DNA from: Phycisphaerae bacterium
GTDB taxonomy: Bacteria; Planctomycetota; Phycisphaerae; UBA1845; Fen-1342
Assembly: GCA_028277645.1 (NCBI GenBank)
Contig: JANQFV010000022.1
Coordinates: 16,997 to 80,996 of the forward strand
Length of the DNA stretch: 64,000 nt
Direction of reading: 5' to 3'
This document shows, one piece after another, positions 40,871 to 49,630 of the stretch. Made by a program: the position numbers and the translations under genes. Numbering within the stretch: position 1 is the first letter of the stretch; every line of letters starts with the position of its first letter. The notes under the pieces are model-generated. The model made no database searches. It was given only the letters and a program-made list of their open reading frames with translations, and had not been told where the DNA came from.

Positions 40871-41737
40871 CTAACGCCCGCCACCGCCACCACTACTTTG
40901 AACGGGCGGGTCAATCCGCCGGATTTTCGTCGGAACCTGCTCCGGACCGCCTTCCGGGCCTTCGATCGTGCGAATCTGCAGGTTGCTGGCTCCCACAGGC
41001 TTTGTCGCCGGTGGGGCCGAGATCCGCAGCTCCGCGATCCGCGCGTCGTACGCTTCGGCCTGATTCGGCGTGAGCACGCCGCGCACCTTCTTGATGAACT
41101 CCTCGAGCGCCGGGTCGTTGCCGCCGTCGGGACGCGCGCGGCTTGTGCGCTGCTCTGTACGGAAATCGGCCAGGACCTGCTCGAGTTGTGCATGCTGCTC
41201 GCGGGACAGGTTCTGTTCGCGCGCCGCCCGCAGCACATGGACCGGCCGCATCGAAATGTCACCCACCGTCTCAGCCAGCTTGCGAACCGCCGGTAGCTGC
41301 TTCTGCTGGGCCGGCGTCAGGATCTGCTCGAGCGCGGCGAAGAAGTCCGCCTCGGCCTGGACGCCCGGCGCGAGCATCCGTAGTTCCTTCTGCAGCTCCT
41401 CGGCTCGAGCATCATCGCCCGCATCCTTCGCCGCCTGCACCTCGGCCAGCTTGTTTCGCACGCCCTCCATCAGGGCCACCGGGTCGGCTCGCTGCTCTTC
41501 AACGGCCGCGTTGTACACGGCAATCAACGCTTCGGACTGCTGCTTTTGCTGGTCGTCCAGACTCAATTGCTGGCAGACGAATCGCAGCTTGGCCTCGCCC
41601 TGCGGACCGGCCTGCTTCTGATTCTGCGGGCGGGCAGGGCGACCCTGCGGCCGCGCCTGAATCGGCTGCGGCTGTTGCGCAGCGGTTACCAGCACACCCA
41701 TCAGCCCCACGATCGCTACCGACACCAATCGCCTCAT
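40871..41737 (-). CDS. Exported LTxxQ-like helical protein
   Basis: A 288-residue secreted protein with a signal peptide (RLVSVAIVGLMGVLVTAAQ), a Gln/Pro/Arg-rich linker, and a helical body with repeated Leu-Thr/Ser-xx-Gln turns: LSLDDQQKQQSEALI, ILTPAQQKQLPAVRKL, LSREQHAQLEQVL and VLTPNQAEAYDARI. This matches the LTxxQ motif of CpxP/Spy-like periplasmic proteins, which act as chaperones or stress modulators. The low-complexity C-terminus ends GGGGGR. Convergent with the small gene at 40384. No partner kinase nearby. Confidence 0.7.
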   Translation of the reverse strand: MRRLVSVAIVGLMGVLVTAAQQPQPIQARPQGRPARPQNQKQAGPQGEAKLRFVCQQLSLDDQQKQQSEALIAVYNAAVEEQRADPVALMEGVRNKLAEVQAAKDAGDDARAEELQKELRMLAPGVQAEADFFAALEQILTPAQQKQLPAVRKLAETVGDISMRPVHVLRAAREQNLSREQHAQLEQVLADFRTEQRTSRARPDGGNDPALEEFIKKVRGVLTPNQAEAYDARIAELRISAPPATKPVGASNLQIRTIEGPEGGPEQVPTKIRRIDPPVQSSGGGGGR

Positions 41738-41909
41738 CGCCTACTCCCCATTTTCATGGAGTTTCCGTTACTTCCTGTGCGGCCGCGCTCCACGGGCGGC
41801 CAAAGCCCACGAACTCCGTACGATACTGACCTGATCCACCGCTCGCAACCACGGCGGACCTCGTGCCAGCGCGATCCCGCAGTGGTACGCTAGGCGCTGC
41901 CTGGGCACG

Positions 41910-43298
41910 GTGCTGGCCGCGCGGTCCGGGCTGCCTGCCGCGGAGCACGAGTTGGCCGTATTCCACAGACAAAGACCCGAGACGGTCCTCGCAGGAACCT
42001 TCCTGGGGCTCATCGTCATCGGCAGCGTGCTGCTCGCCCTGCCCGTGGCCCATGCGGATGGGCCTGTCTCGTGGCTCGATGCCTTCTTCACGGCCACCTC
42101 CGCCGTCTGCGTCACCGGCCTCATCACCGTCGACACTGCGACCGCGTGGAGCCGCTTCGGACAGAGCGTGATCCTGCTTCTGATTCAGCTCGGCGGCCTC
42201 GGCATCATGACCTTCGGCGCGCTCGCGGCACAGTTGTTCTTTCAACGGCTATCGTTCGCCAGCGACGCCGCCTGGAAGAGCACGTTCTTCCAGGGCCAAT
42301 TCCGTACCGATTTTCGCTCCGCCTTATACAAGATCGTGCTGCTCACACTGGTCATCGAGTTCGTCGGCACGGCTGTGTTGCTGATCGCGCTTCGCGCGGA
42401 ACCCGATGGGCGCGGGGGATCATTCGAAGCCGTGTTCCTCGCCGTGTCCGCTTTCTGCAACGCCGGCTTCGCACCGTATACCGAGAACGCTGTTGCGCTG
42501 CGGCAAGCCCCCCTCGCGCTAGCGACAATCAGCGTGCTCGTGATTCTCGGTGGGCTGGGCTACCCCGTTCTCCTGGAACTCTCCAGCCGCGCTAATCACG
42601 CCCTTCGGCGGCAGCGCCACGCGCGCACCTGCTGGAGTCTCCAGACGCGCATGGTGATCTACGTCAGCGCGATTCTCGTCGTTACGGGAGCAGGTACGCT
42701 GTTCCTGGCCGGCATGGCTGATGGGCCGGACAGTCTTCCGGAGCGGGCTGCCTTCGCGATCTTCCAATCCATCTCGGCGCGCACGGCCGGGTTCAACACG
42801 GTCGATATCGCCGCCGTCTCCACGCCGGGCTTGCTGATCATCATCGCACTGATGTTCGTCGGCGGTTCACCCGGTTCGTGCGCCGGCGGCATCAAGACGA
42901 CGACCGCAGCCGTTTGGACGGCGCGCATCAGGGCACGCCTCACCGGCAGCAAAGACGTCAATCTCTGGGGGCGCGCCATTCCGCACGACATCGTTCGCCG
43001 CGCCGCGCTCGTCCTGGCGCTGGCCGTACTTTGGAATCTCATCGGCGTGATGATTCTCACCATCACCGAAGGTAGCGACGCAGTTCGTTTTGAGCACCTG
43101 ATCTTCGAGCAGGTATCCGCCTTCGGCACGGTGGGACTCTCGACCGGCCTCACACCGGAGCTGTCCGTCGTCGGCAAGCTCTGGATCATCGCGTCCATGT
43201 TCGTGGGACGGCTCGGGCCGCTCACCATGGCGCTGGCCGTGCTCGAACAACCCCGTACGCTATACCGCTATCCGACCGAGCAGGTAATGATCGGCTAG
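41910..43298 (+). CDS. TrkH/KtrB-family potassium uptake protein
   Basis: A 462-residue membrane protein with four M1-P-M2 repeats. Selectivity-loop segments: FFTATSAVCVTGLITVDT, LAVSAFCNAGFAPYTEN, FQSISARTAGFNTVDIAAV and QVSAFGTVGLSTGLTPEL. GGSPGSCAGGIKTTT and the C-terminal FVGRLGPLTMALAV are typical. It conducts K+ (often with Na+ coupling) into the cell and needs a cytoplasmic RCK subunit, encoded 10 bases downstream. GTG 41910 is the start. The 172 bases before it, shared with the divergent LTxxQ-like gene, would hold the promoter. Confidence 0.92.
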   Translation: MLAARSGLPAAEHELAVFHRQRPETVLAGTFLGLIVIGSVLLALPVAHADGPVSWLDAFFTATSAVCVTGLITVDTATAWSRFGQSVILLLIQLGGLGIMTFGALAAQLFFQRLSFASDAAWKSTFFQGQFRTDFRSALYKIVLLTLVIEFVGTAVLLIALRAEPDGRGGSFEAVFLAVSAFCNAGFAPYTENAVALRQAPLALATISVLVILGGLGYPVLLELSSRANHALRRQRHARTCWSLQTRMVIYVSAILVVTGAGTLFLAGMADGPDSLPERAAFAIFQSISARTAGFNTVDIAAVSTPGLLIIIALMFVGGSPGSCAGGIKTTTAAVWTARIRARLTGSKDVNLWGRAIPHDIVRRAALVLALAVLWNLIGVMILTITEGSDAVRFEHLIFEQVSAFGTVGLSTGLTPELSVVGKLWIIASMFVGRLGPLTMALAVLEQPRTLYRYPTEQVMIG

Positions 43299-43308
43299 GA
43301 GTCCTCCC

Positions 43309-43974
43309 ATGAAACAGGTGTGCGTGATCGGCCTCGGACAATTTGGCACGCACCTCGTGCGCTCCCTGGTCAAGATGGGCTGTGAAGTGCTCGCCATCGA
43401 CAACAAGGAGAAGCGCGTCGACAACGTGCGCGACGACGTACACCGCGCGCTGATCGGCGACGCGCGCAGCTACGAGATGCTTGCCGGCGTTCTGTCCGAT
43501 ACGGTCGACGATGTCGTCATCTGCCTCGGCGAGACCAACCTCGAACCCAGCATCCTGTGCGCGCTGCACCTCAAGCGCATCGGCGCCAAGTCCATTCGGT
43601 CCACCGCGGCCAACGATGACCACGCCGAGATTCTCTCCGCCGTCGGAGCGACCGAGATCATCTTCCCCGAACGCAATGCCGCCGCTCGGCTCGCCCGGCG
43701 CATCGCGAATCCCGGCATCCGCGACATGTTTCCGCTCGACGAGAACTATCGCATCCTCGAAGTGGACGCGCCACCGGAGACACACGGCAAGTCGCTGCTC
43801 GAGCTCGATCTGCGGTCGAAGTACGACCTGCTGATTCTCGCGACCCGGCCCAACGAACAGAAGAGCTTCGACTTCCTGCCCGGCCCGGAAAAAGTTATCC
43901 GACCCGACGAGGTGCTGATGCTCGTTGGTCGTGAGCTCGACCTGGCCCGTTTCGCGCCTCTGGTCGACGAATGA
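43309..43974 (+). CDS. Potassium uptake regulatory subunit TrkA/KtrA-like
   Basis: A 221-residue protein with an N-terminal RCK (TrkA-N) Rossmann fold: VCVIGLGQFGTHLVRSLVKM for nucleotide binding, EVLAIDNKEKRVDNV, VICLGETNLEPSILCALHLK and ATEIIFPERNAAARLARRI, followed by a TrkA-C domain (RILEVDAPPETHGKSLLEL to EVLMLVG). It binds ATP/ADP or NAD(H) and gates the membrane subunit. Ten bases after the TrkH-like gene, so the pair forms a Ktr-type system. It is followed by a separate NYN-domain gene. Confidence 0.9.
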   Translation: MKQVCVIGLGQFGTHLVRSLVKMGCEVLAIDNKEKRVDNVRDDVHRALIGDARSYEMLAGVLSDTVDDVVICLGETNLEPSILCALHLKRIGAKSIRSTAANDDHAEILSAVGATEIIFPERNAAARLARRIANPGIRDMFPLDENYRILEVDAPPETHGKSLLELDLRSKYDLLILATRPNEQKSFDFLPGPEKVIRPDEVLMLVGRELDLARFAPLVDE

Positions 43975-44123
43975 TCTCGCGGGACCGCGCATCACACGTC
44001 CGATACCACCTGCACGATATGTAGTATGTCGCGGAGTTCCGGGAGGCCACACGCGGGCTGCTTCCCAATAATTCTTTGCCAGAGTAGATTGCGCGCGGTA
44101 CCATATCTCATTGGAGCTTGGCG

Positions 44124-44606
44124 ATGCCCGTGCTGATTGACGGCAACAACCTGCTCCACGCAGCGCTCGAAATGGAAGACCCCGAACGACCCATCGGGCG
44201 TTCCATGCTGTGCGATCACCTCGGACGGTGGGCACAGCGGCGTCGCGAACAAGTACACGTCGTATTCGATGGCCCGGCTCCGGCGCCAAACCTTGCTCGC
44301 CAGATCGGCCATCGTGACATCAAAGTGAGCTACAGCGGCGCCGGCGTGAGTGCCGACGCTGTCTTGAACGAGATTATCGAGACCGACTCAGCCGCTCGGC
44401 GACTGATCGTTGTCTCGACCGATCGAGCTATCGCGCGCGTCGCCAGGCGGCGTCGCGCCGAGGTTGTGCGCTCGGCGGAGTTCTGGTCCGCGCTGAAAAA
44501 AGACTTGGCGCGACCCCTACCGCAGCGCACCGAGCCGGAGGAGAAGGAAGCCGGGCTGAGCCCCGACGCCACACAACAGTGGCTGGATGAGTTTGGGCTT
44601 AGCTAG
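44124..44606 (+). CDS. NYN-domain (YacP-like) predicted ribonuclease
   Basis: A 160-residue protein of the PIN-like NYN/YacP fold: MPVLIDGNNLLHAALEM with the first catalytic Asp, EQVHVVFDGPAPAPNL with the second, DIKVSYSGAGVSADAVLNEI with an acidic pair, and IVVSTDRAIARVARRR with the final Asp. Members are predicted or shown to cut RNA or to bind ribosome-associated RNA. GGAG lies seven bases before ATG 44124; a TTG at 44118 is also in frame. The last 30 residues are a charged tail. Confidence 0.85.
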   Translation: MPVLIDGNNLLHAALEMEDPERPIGRSMLCDHLGRWAQRRREQVHVVFDGPAPAPNLARQIGHRDIKVSYSGAGVSADAVLNEIIETDSAARRLIVVSTDRAIARVARRRRAEVVRSAEFWSALKKDLARPLPQRTEPEEKEAGLSPDATQQWLDEFGLS

Positions 44607-44671
44607 CCGCCAGGAGGTACGGCACAGGCTCGCGACGCGGAGTTCCGCGTCGTAACGAAGGAGATGTAGCC

Positions 44672-45070
44672 ATGTCCGCTTTTGAACCTGCCACCGTGGG
44701 ACCGACCCCAGCCGCTGGTGCGCCGACTGCCACTCGGGCCGCCGAACGCCGTTTCGAGCCACGCACACCCACGTCCTGCCACCTCTGGATGATCGATCAC
44801 CACGGCTCGACTATTCTCCGCTGTCGCTGCACCGAGGTCTCCGACAACGGCATGCGCCTCCGGGTCCCGCTGGGCTACGGCGTCGCTGAGGGCCAGCGCT
44901 ATGAGTTGCGCTCGCACCTGCCAGGCAACGCCCGCGGCAACGAGTTCGGCGTCGTCGGCAGCCGGTGGGCGACCATAGTGCGCACTGAGCTCCAGCTCGA
45001 CGCATCCGATGATCATCTCGACGTCGGCGTCGTGCTCGACACCGATGGCAACCCGTTAATCCCGACGTAG
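44672..45070 (+). CDS. PilZ-domain-like protein
   Basis: A 132-residue protein with a low-complexity Ala/Pro N-terminus, then the PilZ signature in relaxed form: ERRFEPRTPTSCHLWMID (RxxxR) and TEVSDNGMRLRVPLGYGVAE (E/D-x-SxxG), followed by a beta-barrel-like stretch to VGVVLDTDG. Canonical PilZ has D/NxSxxG; here the first position is Glu, so c-di-GMP binding is likely but not certain. AAGGAG lies eight bases before ATG 44672. A GGDEF-containing regulator is in the window (682-2316) but not adjacent. Confidence 0.6.
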   Translation: MSAFEPATVGPTPAAGAPTATRAAERRFEPRTPTSCHLWMIDHHGSTILRCRCTEVSDNGMRLRVPLGYGVAEGQRYELRSHLPGNARGNEFGVVGSRWATIVRTELQLDASDDHLDVGVVLDTDGNPLIPT

Positions 45071-45120
45071 ATGTAGTTGAGGATCGAGGGGTGAGGATTG
45101 AGGATTGATACGGAGGGATA
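45071..45120. repeat. GA-rich degenerate repeat tract
   Basis: Imperfect direct repeats of GAGGATTGA/GAGGATCGAGG (GAGGATCGAGGGGTGAGGAT, then TGAGGATTGATACGGAGG). Related tracts, mostly in opposite orientation, occur at about 45445-45515, 47391-47420, 49611-49637 and, within clpB, at about 61671-61705. Confidence 0.55.
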
Positions 45121-45213
45121 GACGTCGTGGTCGTCGTGTTGCGGGGATTGTTGCAACCTACAGTACAATGGCGGGCTCGCGACGAATCCGCGCGTTAGTA
45201 CCGGAGTGCCACA

Positions 45214-45429
45214 ATGCCCGCCAAGATCCCCGAGTTCTGCGACTACGACTGCCCCCACGCGGATTTCCCCCCCGCCGAGACTGCCGGCATATGCCGCACC
45301 ATGTCCGCCGTCTGGTGCAAGAAACTCAAAGAGCTGACCAACAAAAACACCCCCTGCGAATATCAGAAGCGATTGTCGAAGACGAGCGCAAAGAAGCCTG
45401 CCGCAAAACGCACTAAACGCAGCAGGTGA
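45214..45429 (+). CDS. Small Cys-rich protein of unknown function
   Basis: A 71-residue protein: MPAKIPEFCDYDCPHADFPP, then TAGICRTMSAVWCKKLKEL, PCEYQKR, and a Lys/Arg-rich tail ending KKPAAKRTKRSR. Five Cys are spaced C-x3-C...C...C...C, suggesting a metal site, and the basic tail suggests nucleic-acid or membrane contact. The open frame follows a region with no clear ribosome binding site. No family recognised; it lies between the PilZ-like gene and ubiD. Confidence 0.5.
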   Translation: MPAKIPEFCDYDCPHADFPPAETAGICRTMSAVWCKKLKELTNKNTPCEYQKRLSKTSAKKPAAKRTKRSR

Positions 45430-45444
45430 GGAGTGAGGCGCCAA

Positions 45445-45515
45445 CCTCGATCCCTTGATCCCTAGCTCCCTCCTCAACCCGCAATCCTCACCCCTCGATC
45501 CCCCGGGCATATACT
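45445..45515. repeat. CT-rich degenerate repeat tract upstream of ubiD
   Basis: Imperfect repeats of the form GATCCCTTGATCCCTAGCTC, then CAATCCTCACCCCTCGATCC, the complement of the 45071-45120 type. A false in-frame ubiD start (45455) falls in this tract. Confidence 0.55.
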
Positions 45516-45550
45516 CTGCGCAAACCACCGCCCCCGAGAAGGAGCCTCCG

Positions 45551-47167
45551 GTGTCATTCAACGATCTCCAGTCCTTCCTGTCCGAGCTCGAGCAACGCGG
45601 CTGGCTGAAGCGCATCACGGTCGAGGTCGACCCGATCCTCGAAATCACCGAGATCGCCGACCGGGTGATGAAGTCGAACGGCCCCGCTCTGCTGTTCGAG
45701 CAGGTGAAGGGCTCGCAGTTCCCGCTCGTGATCAACACCTTCGGCTCGCAGGAGCGCATGTGTCTGGCGTTGAACTGCAGCGACTTCGAGGAGGTCGCGG
45801 CCCGCGTGCAGAACATCATCAAGCCCGAAATCCCCACCACGCTGATGCAGAAGCTCCGCAAGCTGCCCGAGCTCGCCCAGCTCGGCAGCCTGCCACCGAA
45901 GATCGTCAAGCGGGGTATATGCCAGGAGATCGTGCACACAGACGATGCCAACCTGTTCGACCTCCCGGTCATCAAGTGCTGGCCCTTCGACGGCGAGCCG
46001 GACAAGGTCGACTACACCCCTCCCTCCCAGGGAGGGGCTGGGGGAGGGTCACACCCCCCTCCCTATCAGGGAGGGTACGGCGTTCGAATGAACGAAAGCT
46101 CCACATCGCCGAACACCCCACCCCCTCCCAACCTCCCCCTGAAAGGGGGAGGGGGCGTGCCCGGCCGGTACATCACCCTCGGCGGGATGTTCACCAAGAA
46201 TCCCGAAACGAACGATCGCAACATCGGGATGTACCGCGCGCAGCTCTTCGAGCCCAAGCTCGCCGCCATGCACTGGCACATGCACCATGACGGCGCGCGG
46301 CACTTCCGCATCTATCAACGCCGCAATGAGCGTATGCCGCTGGCGATCGCCTTCGGCGGCCCCGCCGTCATGCCCTACGCCGCCACGTGTCCGCTGCCGC
46401 CTAGCGTTGATGAGTGTCTCTTCGCAGGTTTTCTCCAGGGCAAGTCGCTCGAGCTGGTCCCGTGCGTAACGCAGCCGGAGATCGAGGTCCCCGCGACCGC
46501 CGAGATTGTCATCGAGGGCTACATCGACCCCGCTGAAGAGCCGTTACTCGAAGGCCCCTTCGGCGATCACACCGGCTTCTACTCGCTGCCGGACTTCTTC
46601 CCGCGCTTTCACGTGACGGCGATCACGCACCGCCGAAATCCGATATATCCCGCAACGATCGTGGGCATCCCGCCGATGGAGGATTTCTGGCTGGGCAAAG
46701 CGACCGAGCGGATCTTCCTGCCGCTGCTCCAGATGATCGTGCCGGACATCATTGACTATGACCTGCCGATGTTCGGCTGCTTCCACAACTGCGTGTTCAT
46801 CAAGATCCACAAGGAGTATCCGTACCAGGCCCGGCGGGTGATGCACGCGATCTGGGGCGCGGGGCAGATGTCGCTGTCGAAGATCCTCGTGGTGGTGGAC
46901 GAAGACGTGGACGTCCACGACCAGGAGCAAGTGCTGTTCACGCTGTGCGCCAACATCGACCCCAAGCGCGACATCGAGTTCGTCCAGGGCCCGATCGACA
47001 TCCTCGACCACGCCAGCCCCTACTGCGGCATGGGCTCGAAGATGGGCATCGACGCCACCCGGAAAATCCCCGGTGAAGGCCAGGTCCGATCCTGGCCGCC
47101 AAAGCTGGAGATGACCGAGACGATCAAAGACCTCGTAACCCGACGGTGGGCGGAGTATCGGATCTGA
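45551..47167 (+). CDS. UbiD-family prenylated-FMN decarboxylase with an in-frame repeat insertion
   Basis: A 538-residue UbiD/FDC-type decarboxylase, 50 or so residues longer than usual. Marks: SFNDLQSFLSELEQRGWLKR at the N-terminus, DLPVIKCWPFDGEP, RYITLGGMFTKNPETNDRNI, MYRAQLFEPKLAAMHWHMHH, AIAFGGPAVMPYAATCPLP, EIVIEGYIDPAEE, LEGPFGDHTGFYS, and MFGCFHNCVFIKIHKEYP. It would decarboxylate an aromatic or alpha,beta-unsaturated acid with prenyl-FMN supplied by UbiX. AAGGAG six bases before GTG 45551 sets the start. Residues about 154-204 (YTPPSQGGAGGGSHPPPYQG onward) are encoded by a palindromic repeat cluster and have no counterpart in the family. Confidence 0.88.
   Translation: MSFNDLQSFLSELEQRGWLKRITVEVDPILEITEIADRVMKSNGPALLFEQVKGSQFPLVINTFGSQERMCLALNCSDFEEVAARVQNIIKPEIPTTLMQKLRKLPELAQLGSLPPKIVKRGICQEIVHTDDANLFDLPVIKCWPFDGEPDKVDYTPPSQGGAGGGSHPPPYQGGYGVRMNESSTSPNTPPPPNLPLKGGGGVPGRYITLGGMFTKNPETNDRNIGMYRAQLFEPKLAAMHWHMHHDGARHFRIYQRRNERMPLAIAFGGPAVMPYAATCPLPPSVDECLFAGFLQGKSLELVPCVTQPEIEVPATAEIVIEGYIDPAEEPLLEGPFGDHTGFYSLPDFFPRFHVTAITHRRNPIYPATIVGIPPMEDFWLGKATERIFLPLLQMIVPDIIDYDLPMFGCFHNCVFIKIHKEYPYQARRVMHAIWGAGQMSLSKILVVVDEDVDVHDQEQVLFTLCANIDPKRDIEFVQGPIDILDHASPYCGMGSKMGIDATRKIPGEGQVRSWPPKLEMTETIKDLVTRRWAEYRI
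46012..46159. repeat. Three CCCTCCC-type palindromes inserted in the ubiD coding region
   Basis: CCCTCCC/GGGAGGG stems at about 46018-46050 and 46053-46077, and a third CCCCCTCCC/GGGGGAGGGGG-type element at about 46120-46159, with a short unrelated spacer between the second and third. The insert keeps the reading frame. The same palindrome family occurs at 7495, 22525, 23376 and 62543. Confidence 0.85.
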
Positions 47168-47626
47168 GCAGCGGAGATCGGTGTTTGCGATGGTGGACAG
47201 CATTCTGCGTTAGTGCTGCTTCGCGTTTGGGTGCCTGACGATCTGCTTGTGCGAGATCAGCTACTGGAGCGGTCCAATTGAGATAGACGTACGGTTGAGG
47301 ACGCGACTCGATGACCAGGATCCTTGGACGGCGGCGAGAGAGCTACTCCTGCTGCATACTTGTGAGGTTACATTCGATCGCGATTCAGTGACCCTCAATC
47401 CTCGGGACCCTTGAATCCTCGAATCCTGTCTTCTTGCCTCGCTTGCGCTTCGGGCTCTGATTGGGGGCGGTCCCTTTCTCATTGCCTCGCTGGCCGCCGA
47501 CCCGCTATACTGGGCTTCACGATCCAAAGGTGTGGAACCGCGCCGAGTGTTACGGAACTGCAACTTTGGCCGGATGCGCTGGTGAGAATCATGGCTGGGG
47601 TGCCCGCACAACTCAGGAGGTGTCTG
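47168..47626. other. Intergenic region with dispersed repeats and the M28 peptidase promoter
   Basis: 459 bases between ubiD and the M28 peptidase. At about 47391-47420 is a CT-rich tract (CAATCCTCGGGACCCTTGAA), then at about 47432-47456 GCCTCGCTTGCGCTTCGGGC, a sequence whose complement also appears within clpB (about 61710-61735). A promoter candidate is at 47482-47511. Confidence 0.5.
47482..47511 (+). promoter_or_regulatory. Candidate promoter of the M28 peptidase gene
   Basis: TTGCCT at 47482-47487 and TATACT at 47506-47511 with 18 bases between. Initiation near 47518 would give a 5' leader of about 110 bases before the GTG start. Confidence 0.5.
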
Positions 47627-49558
47627 GTGAACAGGCCGCAATTGGTTACGCGTGCTTTCGTTGCGCTCTCTTTGCTCGTGCTCACGTCGACCGCGGTCGC
47701 GTCCGACCTGGGCCAGCAGATCGTCAGCGAAGTCTCCGCCGTCAGCTATTACGACTACCTGGACACCTACCTCTTCACGCACACCGGTGACAATCGCGGC
47801 CCCAACGGCCCCGACCTGATCCCCGCCCGCGACAACATCGTGAGTCTCATGCAGAGCTACGGCCTGGCCGTCGCGCTCGAGCCGTTCTCGTACAGCGGCA
47901 GCACGTATCACAACGTCGTCGGCACCAAAGTTGGCACGGTGTACCCCGATCAGGAATTCATCATCGGCGCGCACTACGACTCGGTCAGCAATCCGGGCGC
48001 CGACGACAATGCCTCCGGCGTCGCGCTCGTGCTCGAAGCCGCCCGCGTACTCGCGCTGTATGAGTCCGAGTACACGATCCGCTTCGTCGCGTTCAGCATG
48101 GAGGAAGTTGGCCTGGTCGGCTCAGAGGCGTACGTCGCCGACCACTTCGCCGACAACATTCTGGGCATGATCTCTGCCGACATGGTCGCCTATGACACCG
48201 GTACGGATAACTGCAACATCTACGGCCGCACCGCTTCGAACCCGATCAAGAACGACCTGGCGGCTGCAGTCGCGGAGTATGGCGACGGCCTAACGTACAC
48301 CATCGGCGGCGACACGCCGTACAGCGATCATGCCCCGTTCGAACAGGAAGGCTGGCAGGCGTGCCTGCTGATCGAAGGCGAAGTCTGGAGCAATCCGTAC
48401 TACCACCAGCAGACCGACAATCTCGAGAACCCCAACGCCATCGACGTCAATTACGCGGTGAAGATGGTCCGCTCCGTCGTCGGCTGGCTGGTCGACAACG
48501 CCAACGTCCAGGACCCCGACCACCTCGCGTTCAGCTTCCCCGCCGGCCAGCCCGAGTTGACGGCGCCGGACGGCTCAACGACGATCGAGGTCCTCGTCGA
48601 AGGCGTCGGGACCGAGGTGCCGCAACCCGGCACCGCCGTTATGCACTACGACGTCGGCAACGGGTGGGAGAGCACGCCGCTGCAGGTAGTCACGGGCAAT
48701 CTGTACGACGCCACGTTCCCCGCCGCCACCTGCGGTACCGCGATCAGCTACTACTTCAGTGCCGATGCCGTTTCCGGCACGACGTACTATTCGCCGCGCA
48801 ACGCACCCACCAGCTATCACACCGGCACCGCGGCCTACGGCTGGGGCGTGCTGTTCGAAGACTACCTCGATCAGGATCCCGGCTGGACCACGGAAGGCCA
48901 GTGGGCATTCGGCCAGCCGCAGGGTCTCGGCGGCGTCAATTACGGCGGGCCCGACCCCACCAGCGGCTACACCGGCGACTTCGTCTATGGCTACAACCTC
49001 AGCGGTGATTACCCTCCATACATCAACGGCGATGATCTGACATCGCCGCCGATCGATTGCACCGACGGCGTCGGCGTGCAACTGCACTTTTATCGCTGGC
49101 TCGGCGTCGAGCAGCCCGCGTACGACCACGCGTCCGTCCTCGCCAGCAACGACGGCAACATCTGGCAAACGGTCTGGCAGAACACGGGCGAGATCACCGA
49201 CAGCGATTGGCGGGAGATGACCATCGATATTTCCAGCCTCGCGGACGGACAGCCGTTCGTGCAGGTCCGCTGGAGAATGGGGCCGACCGACGGCGGTTGG
49301 GAGTACTGCGGCTGGAACATCGACGATGTGTCGCTGATCGGGATGCTCTGCGCCTCGCCCGCCCTGCCGGGCGACATGAACTGCGACGGCACCGTCGGCT
49401 TCGGCGACATCAACCCGTTCGTACTGGCGCTGACTGATCCGGCGGGCTATGCGGCGGCCTACCCCAACTGCGACCCGCTGCAGGGCGACCTAAACGACAA
49501 TGGCTCACTCGGTTTCGAGGACATTAACCCGTTCGTGGCCCTGCTAACGGGGTTGTAG
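47627..49558 (+). CDS. Secreted M28-family zinc aminopeptidase with C-terminal dockerin-like domain
   Basis: A 643-residue exported metallopeptidase. Signal peptide about 1-26 (RAFVALSLLVLTSTAVA); M28 domain about 30-310 with zinc ligands His116 (GAHYDSV), Asp126/Asp127 (GADDNASG), Glu160 with catalytic Glu159 (SMEEVGLVGSEAY), Asp185 (SADM) and His260 (YYHQQTDN). Beta-rich modules follow, including a lamin/CBM-like section (about 440-570). The C-terminus has two dockerin-like repeats: GDMNCDGTVGFGDINPFV and GDLNDNGSLGFEDINPFV. AGGAGG six bases before GTG 47627 fixes the start. All ligands are present, so it should be active, probably on peptide N-termini outside the cell. Confidence 0.9.
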   Translation: MNRPQLVTRAFVALSLLVLTSTAVASDLGQQIVSEVSAVSYYDYLDTYLFTHTGDNRGPNGPDLIPARDNIVSLMQSYGLAVALEPFSYSGSTYHNVVGTKVGTVYPDQEFIIGAHYDSVSNPGADDNASGVALVLEAARVLALYESEYTIRFVAFSMEEVGLVGSEAYVADHFADNILGMISADMVAYDTGTDNCNIYGRTASNPIKNDLAAAVAEYGDGLTYTIGGDTPYSDHAPFEQEGWQACLLIEGEVWSNPYYHQQTDNLENPNAIDVNYAVKMVRSVVGWLVDNANVQDPDHLAFSFPAGQPELTAPDGSTTIEVLVEGVGTEVPQPGTAVMHYDVGNGWESTPLQVVTGNLYDATFPAATCGTAISYYFSADAVSGTTYYSPRNAPTSYHTGTAAYGWGVLFEDYLDQDPGWTTEGQWAFGQPQGLGGVNYGGPDPTSGYTGDFVYGYNLSGDYPPYINGDDLTSPPIDCTDGVGVQLHFYRWLGVEQPAYDHASVLASNDGNIWQTVWQNTGEITDSDWREMTIDISSLADGQPFVQVRWRMGPTDGGWEYCGWNIDDVSLIGMLCASPALPGDMNCDGTVGFGDINPFVLALTDPAGYAAAYPNCDPLQGDLNDNGSLGFEDINPFVALLTGL

Positions 49559-49630
49559 AATCAACGGGCAGAGCCCGTCCCACATTTAACGGTGGACCGA
49601 CCGGAGGTCTGCCCCCCGAATCCTCGGATC

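Noticed and set aside
40210..41262. A 350-codon minus-strand frame over the end of the LTxxQ-like gene and the small Cys-rich gene
   Set aside because: It overlaps the signal-peptide-bearing gene in another frame and shows only Arg/Ser-rich low-complexity sequence.
45455..45550. An upstream extension of ubiD
   Set aside because: The extra 32 codons are made of a CT-rich repeat, while GTG 45551 has an AAGGAG site and the family N-terminus.
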